Below the pieces are notes generated by a model. It ran no database searches. It was not told where the DNA came from and worked only from the letters and a program-made list of their open reading frames with translations. Shown piece after piece: positions 50,347 through 58,210 of a DNA stretch of 64,000 nt. The DNA comes from Exiguobacterium sp. s146. GTDB taxonomy: Bacteria > Bacillota > Bacilli > Exiguobacteriales > Exiguobacteriaceae. Position 1 is the first letter of the stretch; the number at the start of each line of letters is the position of its first letter. The DNA is taken from positions 124,001 to 188,000 of the forward strand of contig NZ_JACSMA010000002.1 in the NCBI RefSeq assembly GCF_018618415.1, in the 5' to 3' direction. The position numbers and the translations under genes were made by a program.

Positions 50347-51464
50347 GGGCGCACCACCTGTTCATAGAGTTGTTCATACGCCGAGACGATATCGGCCGAG
50401 GCGAACTGTTTGGCCCGTTCGAGCCCGTTCGCGCGGAAACGAGCGTGCAGTTCTTTGTCGAGCAAAATCGCTTCGAGCGCTCTTGTCGCCGCCTGCGCAT
50501 CGCCACGTTTGACGACGAAGCCTTCCGCGCCGTCGGTGATGACTTCCGGCAATCCGCCCGCATCGCTGACGACCGACGGGACACCCGTCGCCATCGCCTC
50601 AAGCGCGACGAGACCGAACGCCTCTTTATCCGATAATAGGATATGGACGTCGCTGATCGACAAGAGCGCTGCCACTTGCTCTTGCTTCCCGGCAAAGATA
50701 ACTTGCGTCTCGAGGTCCATCTCGCTCACGAGGCGACGCATCGCCCCCATGAGTGGACCGTCACCGACGAGGAGCAGTTTCTTGTGCGGGACGTCCATCT
50801 GCTGGAACGCCTCGAGCACGAGGTCGATGCGCTTCACTTGCCGGAAGTTCGAGATATGGATGACGACCCGGTCGTGATCAGACAAGCCGTACCGCTCGCG
50901 GAGCGATGTGTCAGCCTGCGGTTGATAGACCGTCTCATCGATGAAGTTATGGATGACGTCGATTGACAGGTCCGACCCGATCCGCTCGAGCGTCTCTTGC
51001 TTCAAACTGTCCGAGACGGCCGTGATGGCGTTCGATTGCCGTAAGCCGTACAAAATCGCCGGCTTCAATTCCTCATCTTCTCCGAGCACGGTAATATCGG
51101 TGCCGTGGAGCGTCGACACGATCGGCGTCTTCGTTCCCGCCATCTCGCGCCCGAGGGCGGCACAGACGGCGTGCGGCACCGCATAGTGGGCGTGGATGAC
51201 ATCGAGGCCGAACGCCCGGATGACGCTCGCAATCTTCGACGCGAGCGTGATGTCGTACGGTGGATAGCGGAACACCGAATATTGATTGATCTCGACTTGG
51301 TGGAACGTGATGTTCGGATGATAGGCGTTCAACCGGAATGGGATGCTCGACGTGATGAAATGGACGTCATGGCCCCGGTCGGCGAGTTTCATCCCCAGCT
51401 CGGTGGCGAGAATGCCCGACCCACCGACCGACGGATAACAGAGAACTCCGATGCGTAGACTCAT
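50343..51464 (-). CDS. bshA: N-acetylglucosaminyl-malate synthase (bacillithiol step 1)
   Basis: This 373-residue GT-B retaining glycosyltransferase couples GlcNAc from UDP-GlcNAc to L-malate. The N-terminal GSGILATELGMKLADRGHDVHF loop and the C-terminal donor site SDKEAFGLVALEAMATGVPSV are typical of family 4. It sits next to bshB1, so the first two steps of bacillithiol synthesis are linked; bshC lies elsewhere. Confidence 0.93.
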   Translation of the reverse strand: MSLRIGVLCYPSVGGSGILATELGMKLADRGHDVHFITSSIPFRLNAYHPNITFHQVEINQYSVFRYPPYDITLASKIASVIRAFGLDVIHAHYAVPHAVCAALGREMAGTKTPIVSTLHGTDITVLGEDEELKPAILYGLRQSNAITAVSDSLKQETLERIGSDLSIDVIHNFIDETVYQPQADTSLRERYGLSDHDRVVIHISNFRQVKRIDLVLEAFQQMDVPHKKLLLVGDGPLMGAMRRLVSEMDLETQVIFAGKQEQVAALLSISDVHILLSDKEAFGLVALEAMATGVPSVVSDAGGLPEVITDGAEGFVVKRGDAQAATRALEAILLDKELHARFRANGLERAKQFASADIVSAYEQLYEQVVRP

Positions 51465-52144
51465 GTGAGCTCACCTGCCCGATGGACGACGTACGGGCGG
51501 CTCGTCATCAACCCTTCCGCATAGGCGGTCCCAATCAAGCTGCCGAAATGACGTTCCCGCGCCAATACCCGCTCGAGATAGGCGTCCGTGAGCGGCGTCG
51601 CCACGCCGTCGACCGGTGTGAATTGACTGGCGTATGCCCGAAGCGCGTCGAGTTTATGTTCGATCGTCCCCGTGATGTCGATGCAGACGTCCGGTGTCGT
51701 ATGGGCGTTAATCATATATTGATAGACGCTCGACGGCCGATATGCCGGGACGTCGGGCATGTATTTATGGATGCCGGCGTTAAAGAGCGCCTCCTCGACG
51801 AGTCTGGCGCAGGCACCGTGATCGGGATGGCGGTCGATGCCGTATGGATACAGGACGTGTGTCGGACGCTCGGTCCGAATCAACCGGACGATCGCCTCGA
51901 TTTGCGTGGCGTCCCCGGTCAAGCCCCGGTCTGGGAAGCCGAGATTGATGCGGCGGATGCCGAGCACACGATTGGCCGCTTCAGCTTCGAGGCCGCGTGT
52001 GACGACGTCCCCGTTCGAGGACAGTTCCGCCCGTGTCAAATCGACGTACAGGACGTCGATGCCGGCCTCGGTCCATTGGGCGGTCATGCCGGCGATTCCG
52101 ATTTCGATATCGTCCGGATGGGCCCCGATTGCTACTATTTTCAT
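51461..52144 (-). CDS. bshB1: GlcNAc-malate deacetylase (bacillithiol step 2)
   Basis: This 227-residue LmbE-family zinc deacetylase has AIGAHPDDIEIG near the N-terminus (His and Asp ligands) and the RHPDHGAC histidine motif. It yields glucosaminyl-malate. Its stop overlaps bshA by four bases. It is the first gene of the bshB1-bshA-cca-birA transcript, with a good promoter just upstream. Confidence 0.92.
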   Translation of the reverse strand: MKIVAIGAHPDDIEIGIAGMTAQWTEAGIDVLYVDLTRAELSSNGDVVTRGLEAEAANRVLGIRRINLGFPDRGLTGDATQIEAIVRLIRTERPTHVLYPYGIDRHPDHGACARLVEEALFNAGIHKYMPDVPAYRPSSVYQYMINAHTTPDVCIDITGTIEHKLDALRAYASQFTPVDGVATPLTDAYLERVLARERHFGSLIGTAYAEGLMTSRPYVVHRAGELT

Positions 52145-52165
52145 AAAATCACCTCTTCTGTGAAA

Positions 52166-52194
52166 AGTATATCGGACTCATCGTGGAATGTCAT
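52166..52194 (-). promoter_or_regulatory. Promoter of bshB1-bshA-cca-birA
   Basis: An ATGACA -35 (52189-52194), 17-base spacer and TATACT -10 (52166-52171), about 20 bases before bshB1. It differs from consensus by one base at each element. Confidence 0.65.
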
Positions 52195-52255
52195 ATGTAG
52201 AGGGTAGTCAATCAAGAGGTTTTTCGAGTACGCTACTAGGTGGGAGGTGAACCAA

Positions 52256-53131
52256 ATGACGGTACAATTACCGATTCGGTTTCGCAATATATTCTTTATT
52301 TTAATCGGTTCCTTTATTTTCGCGTTCGGCGTCTATCATTTCAACGTCCAAAACAATTTGGCGGAAGGCGGATTCACGGGAATCACCTTGATTCTGCGCG
52401 GGTTGTTCGACTGGTCGCCATCAATCACGAACTTGGCGCTCAACATCCCACTCTTTTTCGTCAGCTATAAGCTGCTCGGGCGGACGACGTTCATTTACAC
52501 GCTCATCGGTACGTTCAGTTTCTCGCTTTGGTACGCCCTTATCGCCAAATACTCGAACTTGATCATCGATTTGACGGACGATATGGTGCTCGCGAGTCTA
52601 TTCGCCGGTCTTTTCATCGGGATCGGTCTCGGCATCATCTTCAATAATGGCGGGACGACGGGAGGCGTCGACATTATCGCCCGGCTCGTCCAACGCTACG
52701 TCGGTTGGTCGATCGGCAAGACGTTCCTCGTCTTCGACTTTTTCGTCATCGTCCTCAGTTTGACGTATCTCGATATCCGCGAGGCGATGTACACGCTCCT
52801 CGCCGTCTATATCGGTGCCCGCGTCATCGACTCGATGCAAGAAGGGACCTATGCCGGCAAGGCCGCCATGATCATCAGCGACCATCGTACGGCCATCGCT
52901 GACGGGATTCACGCCACGATGAACCGCGGAACGACCCGACTCCTCGCCAAGGGCGGCTATTCGAACAAAGAGCTCGAAGTGCTGTACGTCGTCGTCGGAC
53001 GAAATGAGGTCAACCGCTTGAAAACGATCGTCAAACAGATCGACCCGCACGCCTTCGTGACGTTCCACCACGTCTATGAGGTCGGCGGTGAAGGGTTCAC
53101 GTTCGACGAAAACCGTGTACCGCTGAAATAA
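52256..53131 (+). CDS. YitT-family membrane protein (ypjC position)
   Basis: This 291-residue protein has five or six membrane segments in a YitT/DUF161 domain (residues about 10-200), with GTTGGVDIIARLV. A C-terminal cytoplasmic DUF2179 domain (about 215-291) follows. No transported substrate is known. GGGAGGTGAACCAA sets the start at ATG 52256 rather than the GTG at 52247. It occupies the place of ypjC in B. subtilis; mgsA and dapB, which lie between bshB1 and ypjC there, are missing. Confidence 0.83.
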   Translation: MTVQLPIRFRNIFFILIGSFIFAFGVYHFNVQNNLAEGGFTGITLILRGLFDWSPSITNLALNIPLFFVSYKLLGRTTFIYTLIGTFSFSLWYALIAKYSNLIIDLTDDMVLASLFAGLFIGIGLGIIFNNGGTTGGVDIIARLVQRYVGWSIGKTFLVFDFFVIVLSLTYLDIREAMYTLLAVYIGARVIDSMQEGTYAGKAAMIISDHRTAIADGIHATMNRGTTRLLAKGGYSNKELEVLYVVVGRNEVNRLKTIVKQIDPHAFVTFHHVYEVGGEGFTFDENRVPLK

Positions 53132-53418
53132 GTCACGACAAACAACGCCCCGTTCGGATGAACGGGGCGTTTCGTTATGGTTCGATCCGCGTCGACGATG
53201 ACGGCATCGGCGAGCAGTCGCTCCAGTTCGATGATTTTGGTTTCAATCCGCTCTTGTTCCCGGACCGCCTCTACATACGTCACGTCTTCACGAAAATCAC
53301 AAAACTTCCGTGCCGTCTTGACACGTTCGAGCGCCTCACGTCGGCTGTCGCCGCGCAACGTCTCGAGCTGTTCTTGTAAGCGGAGTCGCCCCGCTGTCGT
53401 CAACTGTGGTCGATGCAT
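53074..53418 (-). CDS. GreA N-terminal coiled-coil domain protein, C-terminal domain absent
   Basis: This 114-residue product matches the GreA/GreB N-terminal hairpin over residues 6-75 (LTTAGRLRLQEQLETL...ERVKTARKF). The acidic tip residues D41 and E44 fall at the same numbers as the catalytic pair of E. coli GreA. The FKBP-like domain that binds RNA polymerase is missing. Residues from about 80 on run through a terminator hairpin and antisense to the end of the YitT gene, so they look untemplated by selection. AAAGGAG six bases before ATG 53418 shows a real start. Confidence 0.65.
   Translation of the reverse strand: MHRPQLTTAGRLRLQEQLETLRGDSRREALERVKTARKFCDFREDVTYVEAVREQERIETKIIELERLLADAVIVDADRTITKRPVHPNGALFVVTYFSGTRFSSNVNPSPPTS
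53144..53172. terminator. Terminator between YitT gene and GreA-N gene
   Basis: Perfect arms AACGCCCCGTTC and GAACGGGGCGTT around GGAT. On the minus strand it lies inside the GreA-N reading frame, before the stop codon at 53074. T tracts are short on both sides. Confidence 0.75.
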
Positions 53419-53446
53419 CTGCTGCTCCTTTCGAAAACAAAATGTA

Positions 53447-53475
53447 AAAAAAATCCCGTCACGTGGACGGGACTG
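53447..53475 (-). terminator. Terminator of the zinc metalloprotease gene
   Basis: TCCCGTC and GACGGGA arms around ACGTG, followed on the minus strand by a run of eight T's. Confidence 0.88.
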
Positions 53476-53481
53476 ATGCTT

Positions 53482-54165
53482 CTACTCATCACGTGGCATG
53501 AAGACGATGAGCGCCAAACGAATCAATTCGGCGACAGCGACGAGTGTCGCGGCCACATAGGTCCAAGCTGCCGCGTTGAGCACTTTACGCGCGCCCGACT
53601 CTTCCGTTGCCGTGACGATGCCGTGGCTCGTCAATTCGGCCATGGCGCGTTTCGAGGCGTCGAATTCGACCGGTAACGTGACGAGTTGGAACACGACCGC
53701 CCCGAGCATCATGATGACACCGAGTTGGGCGAGGCCCATCGCGCCGAGCAAGAACCCACCTAAGAGAAGCGGGAACGACAAGTTCGACGTGATGTTCACA
53801 ACCGGGACGAGACGGTGACGGACCCGCATCATCTTATAGTCGGTCGCATCTTGAATCACGTGACCGATCTCGTGGGCCGCAATCGCAGCCGATGAGATCG
53901 TCGAACCTTGATACACTTCGCGCGACAAACGGACGACTTTATTGACCGGGTCGTAATGGTCACTCATCAAGCCATCAACCATCTCGATGCGGACGTTATG
54001 AACACCGTTTTGTTTCATGATGAAGTCAGCGACTTGTGCACCTGTGACGCCGCTTTGAATCGGTTGTTGGAGAAACTTTTTGTACGTACTTTTCACTCGC
54101 ATCTGGGCCCATAGCGGGATGAGCATAATCAGTGCAAGATAGAAAATATAGCCACCTAATGACAT
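53482..54165 (-). CDS. Membrane zinc metallopeptidase, YugP family
   Basis: This 227-residue membrane protein has a zinc motif HEIGHVIQD in the first half. Four hydrophobic segments (about 4-20, 115-155 in two parts, 195-215) are seen. It fits the neutral zinc metallopeptidase 2 (YugP) family, whose substrates are not defined. GAGGTGA eight bases before ATG 54165 is preferred to the in-frame GTG at 54177. It does not occur at this position in B. subtilis. Confidence 0.83.
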   Translation of the reverse strand: MSLGGYIFYLALIMLIPLWAQMRVKSTYKKFLQQPIQSGVTGAQVADFIMKQNGVHNVRIEMVDGLMSDHYDPVNKVVRLSREVYQGSTISSAAIAAHEIGHVIQDATDYKMMRVRHRLVPVVNITSNLSFPLLLGGFLLGAMGLAQLGVIMMLGAVVFQLVTLPVEFDASKRAMAELTSHGIVTATEESGARKVLNAAAWTYVAATLVAVAELIRLALIVFMPRDE

Positions 54166-54203
54166 GTTCTCTATCACCTCTGCGTGTATTTGATAATCTG
54201 ATT

Positions 54204-54818
54204 TTACATTCTTATGAACTTATTATCAAGCGAAGTGCGTAGGATGATGTGGTATCCCATAAAAAAACATATTCCGGTCAACCAGAAGGACCCGTACCCG
54301 ATCCAAGCGATATGTTCAGCGAGCGACGGATAGCGCGGCCACTGCCCGAGCACGTAATCGACGACATCGTTATGGAGGACCCAGATGAGCGTCAAGACGA
54401 ACGAGCGGATCGTCCATGTCATGAACGGCGCGTACAATAGCGCCTGGAACGCCATCGCCCCGTGTGACACCATCAGCATGACGGCCATGAGCACGGTGAA
54501 CATCTCCGCATCGGGACCGATTTCCCGCAAGAACAAGATGTTCATGATGACGGCCCATACCCCGTATTTGATGAGCGTCACGAAGGCGAGCGTCTCCATG
54601 AGCGGCGACTTCTTGCCGGCAATCCATAACCCGAGCACGACTGTGAAGAAGAGCGATGCCGTCGGACTGTCCGGCACGAACGGCCAATAGATGAGCGGTG
54701 TGTCACGGAGCTGGGGCTCATACCAGATGTATCCGTAAATCGTGCCGAACAAGTTGATGAGGAACAGGAGTATCAAGACGAACCGATGGGTGAGGATTGG
54801 GCGGATCATATGTATCAT
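54204..54818 (-). CDS. ypjA: YpjA-like DUF1405 membrane protein
   Basis: This 204-residue polytopic protein has five or six hydrophobic segments and conserved IYGYIWYEPQL and PFVPDSPTASLFF segments typical of DUF1405/YpjA. The function is unknown. It precedes the qcr operon as in B. subtilis. The neighbouring sporulation gene ypjB is absent, in line with a non-sporulating host. Confidence 0.85.
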   Translation of the reverse strand: MIHMIRPILTHRFVLILLFLINLFGTIYGYIWYEPQLRDTPLIYWPFVPDSPTASLFFTVVLGLWIAGKKSPLMETLAFVTLIKYGVWAVIMNILFLREIGPDAEMFTVLMAVMLMVSHGAMAFQALLYAPFMTWTIRSFVLTLIWVLHNDVVDYVLGQWPRYPSLAEHIAWIGYGSFWLTGICFFMGYHIILRTSLDNKFIRM

Positions 54819-54871
54819 TCGTGTATTCCATCCTTTTTTTCTTTATTGTAGCGCAACGGAGGCGAAGTAAA

Positions 54872-54906
54872 AAGAAGCGTGGCCCGTTAGACGGGCCACG
54901 CTTCTT
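54872..54906 (-). terminator. Terminator of qcrABC
   Basis: Perfect arms of 16 bases around TAG, ending AAGAAGCG/CGCTTCTT, just after the qcrC stop. The T tract on the minus strand is short. Confidence 0.85.
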
Positions 54907-54917
54907 ACACCAATCGA

Positions 54918-55712
54918 TTATTGGTTGTTTTCGCCGCCTTCACCGTATGACGCGATGAATTCAGACATGGCTTGGAGATCTTCATCCGAACCGTCCCATT
55001 GGCCGGCTGGCATCGTACCGACACCGTTGACCGCGATATCCGCGATCTCTTCGGCCGTGTACTGCGTGCCGACGAGTGCTGGAGCGGCTGCTCCGCCTTC
55101 GAGGTTCTGTCCGTGACAGTTCACGCAAGACTGAGCCGAATAAATCTCATAGCCAGGTGCGGCTGTATCGATTTCAGGGCCTTCGCCCGGAACTTCCAAA
55201 ATCCCTTGTTCATGAACTTGATCCCAGTGTGTCGTTTGGACCGATTCCCACGTCAAGTAGAAAATCGACAAGACGCCGAGCAACATGAAGCTGATCGCGA
55301 CCGGACGTTTCGCCGGACGGCGTTCGAGTCCTTGGTCGAGCCATGGTGCGATCAAGAGCGCCGTGAAAGCGACCCCTGGCAAGATGACCGTCCCGAGCAA
55401 GATCCAATCCCCTGCTGCGAACTGATACTTGAGCAATTGATACAAGAACAAGAAATACCAGTCCGGAAGCGGAATGTATGACGTGTTCGTTGGATCGGCG
55501 ATGTTTTGGAGCGGTGGGGCCTCGACGATCGTCAAGGCGATGAATCCGATCAAGAAGACCGAACCGACCATCCACTCTTTCAACAAGAAGTTCGGCCAGA
55601 ACGCTTCCGTGCGTCCTGGGTACTCTGAATAGTCTTTAGCAATATTTTGTTTCCGATTCGAGATTCCTACTCGAGAGTCGGTTACAAATTTCATCCCTTT
55701 ACCGCGATGCAT
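54918..55712 (-). CDS. qcrC: Menaquinol:cytochrome c reductase, cytochrome b/c subunit
   Basis: This 264-residue fusion has a subunit-IV-like part with three membrane helices (about 48-64, 103-123, 138-155), including PLPDWYFLFLYQLLK near the quinol site. A C-terminal cytochrome c domain follows, with heme motif C196-V-N-C-H200 and probable axial Met234. It passes electrons from menaquinol to cytochrome c outside the membrane. GGAGGAG lies eight bases before the ATG. It is last in qcrABC. Confidence 0.95.
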   Translation of the reverse strand: MHRGKGMKFVTDSRVGISNRKQNIAKDYSEYPGRTEAFWPNFLLKEWMVGSVFLIGFIALTIVEAPPLQNIADPTNTSYIPLPDWYFLFLYQLLKYQFAAGDWILLGTVILPGVAFTALLIAPWLDQGLERRPAKRPVAISFMLLGVLSIFYLTWESVQTTHWDQVHEQGILEVPGEGPEIDTAAPGYEIYSAQSCVNCHGQNLEGGAAAPALVGTQYTAEEIADIAVNGVGTMPAGQWDGSDEDLQAMSEFIASYGEGGENNQ

Positions 55713-55745
55713 ATCGTTTCTCCTCCTTTTTGTCTTCGAATCGGC

Positions 55746-56417
55746 TTATAGCGGTCCAGATACCCCTTGTTTACGAATCATCAAGAAGTGGGCTCCGAGG
55801 AGTCCGAACAAGGCCGCCGGTAAGAAGAAGACGTGAATGGCGAAGAAGTTCGTGAGCGTCCGTGCGCCGACGATCTCACCACCGGCGAGAAGCGTTTTGG
55901 CGATACCACCAATGACCGGGACACTCTCGGCAATTTGAAGTGTAACTTTCGTTGCGAATAACGCTTTCATATCCCACGGTAACAAGTACCCTGTAAGACC
56001 GAGCGCCAAGACGACGAAGAACAAGAGAACACCGACGACCCAGTTGAGTTCGCGTGGTTTCTTATACGACCCGGTAAAGAATACGCGGAGCGTATGTAAG
56101 AACAACATGACGATCGCAACCGATGCGCCCCAGTGGTGCATCCCTCGAACGATTTGTCCGTGCGCGATCTCGTTTTGAAGATAGTACACCGACGCGTGCG
56201 CGTTGATGATGTCTGGTACGTAGTACATCGTCAAGAACATCCCTGACAGAATTTGAATCACGATCGTGAAGAACGTCAGACCGCCGAAGCAATAAACAAA
56301 TGCTGAAAAGTGATGGGCAGGGTTGACGTGTTCTGGAACTTCATGGTCAGCGATGTCGCGCCATAACGGCGTGATGTCGACGCGTTCATCGACCCAATCA
56401 TAAATTTTTTGTAACAT
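55746..56417 (-). CDS. qcrB: Menaquinol:cytochrome c reductase, cytochrome b subunit
   Basis: This 223-residue b6-type cytochrome b has four membrane helices and two pairs of heme-ligand histidines (HHWGA and FLHTLRVFF in helices B; IHVFFLPAA later). Cys43 in YCFGG is at the place where Bacillus QcrB and plant b6 carry a covalently bound heme ci. The start has GAGGGGG upstream. The length matches the Bacillus protein. Confidence 0.96.
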   Translation of the reverse strand: MLQKIYDWVDERVDITPLWRDIADHEVPEHVNPAHHFSAFVYCFGGLTFFTIVIQILSGMFLTMYYVPDIINAHASVYYLQNEIAHGQIVRGMHHWGASVAIVMLFLHTLRVFFTGSYKKPRELNWVVGVLLFFVVLALGLTGYLLPWDMKALFATKVTLQIAESVPVIGGIAKTLLAGGEIVGARTLTNFFAIHVFFLPAALFGLLGAHFLMIRKQGVSGPL

Positions 56418-56432
56418 CGACTATTCCCCCTC

Positions 56433-56936
56433 TCACAACTGTGCGACTGGACTGCCCAAGTATAGGAAGCCGTCTTTTTCTTCTTTTTCGTAGCGTGCAA
56501 GTGGTGCAGTCGGAGGCGTACCGGGAATGTTCGTTCCATCTTTCTCATAGCGACCGAAGTGACACGGGCAGAAGAATTCTGTCGGTCGAGTCGGGTCTCC
56601 ACCATATCCAACTTGGCAACCGAGGTGCGTACAAATCGGAGACAAGGCGATGATTTCGCCGCTCTCATCTTTAAATACCCACGCCGAAAGCGTTTCTTCA
56701 AATTCATACCAAGCATCTTGCGTTTGTTTCTTAAAGTCGACACGTTGCGGCTCAGTCGTGATGTCATCAAGACTGATGACTTTTACTTTATCGCCCGCTC
56801 CCGATTTTTTTAAGACCGGATCGATCGCAAAGTTGACCATCGGACTGATCAATGTTGCCGCCATAAAGCCACCTACACCAGTCAACGTATACGTTAAGAA
56901 CTGACGGCGTGTGACTTTTGACCCATTTTGAGCCAT
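56433..56936 (-). CDS. qcrA: Menaquinol:cytochrome c reductase, Rieske iron-sulphur subunit
   Basis: This 167-residue Rieske protein has a twin-arginine-like N-terminus (TRRQFLTYTLTGVGG) and membrane anchor. The 2Fe-2S motifs C102-T-H-L-G-C107 and C123-P-C-H126 follow. It takes the first electron from menaquinol. A GAGGGGGG site precedes the ATG. It is the first gene of qcrABC. Confidence 0.96.
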   Translation of the reverse strand: MAQNGSKVTRRQFLTYTLTGVGGFMAATLISPMVNFAIDPVLKKSGAGDKVKVISLDDITTEPQRVDFKKQTQDAWYEFEETLSAWVFKDESGEIIALSPICTHLGCQVGYGGDPTRPTEFFCPCHFGRYEKDGTNIPGTPPTAPLARYEKEEKDGFLYLGSPVAQL

Positions 56937-57046
56937 TTCGTTCCCCCCTCATTCGTGTGCATAACCCCATAATTCTTTATGCATTCTTCACAAAAATTTC
57001 TCACTCAACAAAATAGTATATCAATAAAACCTCCACGTCAACCGCT

Positions 57047-57487
57047 TCATGTCGCCATCCAACGGCTCGAAAGCTCCGTGATGACTTGCGTCGCAAAATT
57101 TTGAACCATCGTGTGCGACTGCTCGGCGGTCATGCCTTTCAACGCCAGCGGCGGCACGAAAATAATCGGCAGTTCAGAGCCTTTGAAACGCAAATCCGAG
57201 GAGATGAACAACACGTGAGTAAACCCGGATGACGTCGCCTGGGCGGTTACTTGTTCGGCGAGCGAACGTCCTGCCTCCACGTCGACATAACTGAGCGTCG
57301 GGCTGAGCATCGTCCGTCCGGACAGTTGGCGCTCGGTCTCAAGCGCCACCGCTTGGATGACTTCGTTGCCTTCGGCTTTGCGCACCATGTCCTCATCAAA
57401 TGCCAGTTCGACGAGCGGGACGACGAGCGTATCGACGTATTGGCGTTCTGTCAGCGACTTCATCGCGTCTAGACCATCGAACCTCAT
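57047..57487 (-). CDS. ypiF: YpiF-like protein (DUF2487)
   Basis: This 146-residue protein has a Rossmann-like alternating pattern. Its size and location between qcrA and ypiB mark it as YpiF/DUF2487. The function is unknown; co-occurrence with the qcr genes is common in Bacillales. GAGGAGGAAG precedes ATG 57487, which is preferred to the upstream in-frame start at 57505. Over 100 bases separate it from qcrA. Confidence 0.82.
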   Translation of the reverse strand: MRFDGLDAMKSLTERQYVDTLVVPLVELAFDEDMVRKAEGNEVIQAVALETERQLSGRTMLSPTLSYVDVEAGRSLAEQVTAQATSSGFTHVLFISSDLRFKGSELPIIFVPPLALKGMTAEQSHTMVQNFATQVITELSSRWMAT

Positions 57488-57611
57488 CTTCCTCCTCCTC
57501 TCCATTCGACATACATCATTATGTTCATTGTAGCGTACCTACAATCGTTCCCTCTGCGAAACTTATGAACGAAATGTGAAATTATTGTGTATTCCTACGT
57601 CATTAATATAC

Positions 57612-57650
57612 CAAAAAACAAGCGCAACCCATAACGGAAGCGCTTGTTTT
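57612..57650 (-). terminator. Terminator of ypiA-ypiB
   Basis: Arms ACAAGCGC and GCGCTTGT around a 14-base loop, followed by a T run on the minus strand, right after the ypiB stop. Confidence 0.8.
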
Positions 57651-57652
57651 TA

Positions 57653-58186
57653 TTAAAATAATTTTGAGGCGCGGACTTGATGGAGCTGGCTCGTCAAGTT
57701 GCGGAACAATTTCTCGTCTCGTCGGTCGAGCGCCTTATCGATTTCGACGAGCAGACGCTCCTCCTCGAACTGGGCGACCGAGGCGCGAATGACCGTCTGG
57801 GCCGACGTCGTCACTTCGTCTTTCACTTCGGCGACAGGTTCAAACGGATTCAATTCCACGATATCAATCCACAGCTCATCAATCATCATGCCTTGAAAGT
57901 TCAACTCCACGTAGATGGCGCCGTCGTGGAGCCGGATGTCGTGATACGCTTTCTCGGGATTGACCGTGATGAGGTCACCCCGACGGTAACGGAACGGTTC
58001 GCCGTCGAATCCATACGCTGTCATGATCAGACTGCGCGGTGAGACCGAGGCGTTCGTGACGAAGTGAACGTTCCCGAGTTTTTCTGGATGTCTGAGCCAG
58101 TAGTCGATAATCCACTTGGCTTCTCGTTTCCGAAGCGTATGATGAGCGAGGAATCGCTTTAAAAATGTTCTTTTCCGCTCGACCAT
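57653..58186 (-). CDS. ypiB: YpiB family protein (UPF0302) with IDEAL domain
   Basis: This 177-residue protein has the UPF0302 domain (KREAKWIIDYWLRHPEKLGNVHFV and following beta-rich part). A C-terminal IDEAL motif follows (EERLLVEIDKALDRRDEKLFRNLTSQL, about 140-166). The role is unknown; IDEAL segments often mediate protein binding. AAGGAG precedes the ATG. It follows ypiA, as in B. subtilis. Confidence 0.87.
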   Translation of the reverse strand: MVERKRTFLKRFLAHHTLRKREAKWIIDYWLRHPEKLGNVHFVTNASVSPRSLIMTAYGFDGEPFRYRRGDLITVNPEKAYHDIRLHDGAIYVELNFQGMMIDELWIDIVELNPFEPVAEVKDEVTTSAQTVIRASVAQFEEERLLVEIDKALDRRDEKLFRNLTSQLHQVRASKLF

Positions 58187-58210
58187 ATGACCCCATCTCC
58201 TTTATATCGT

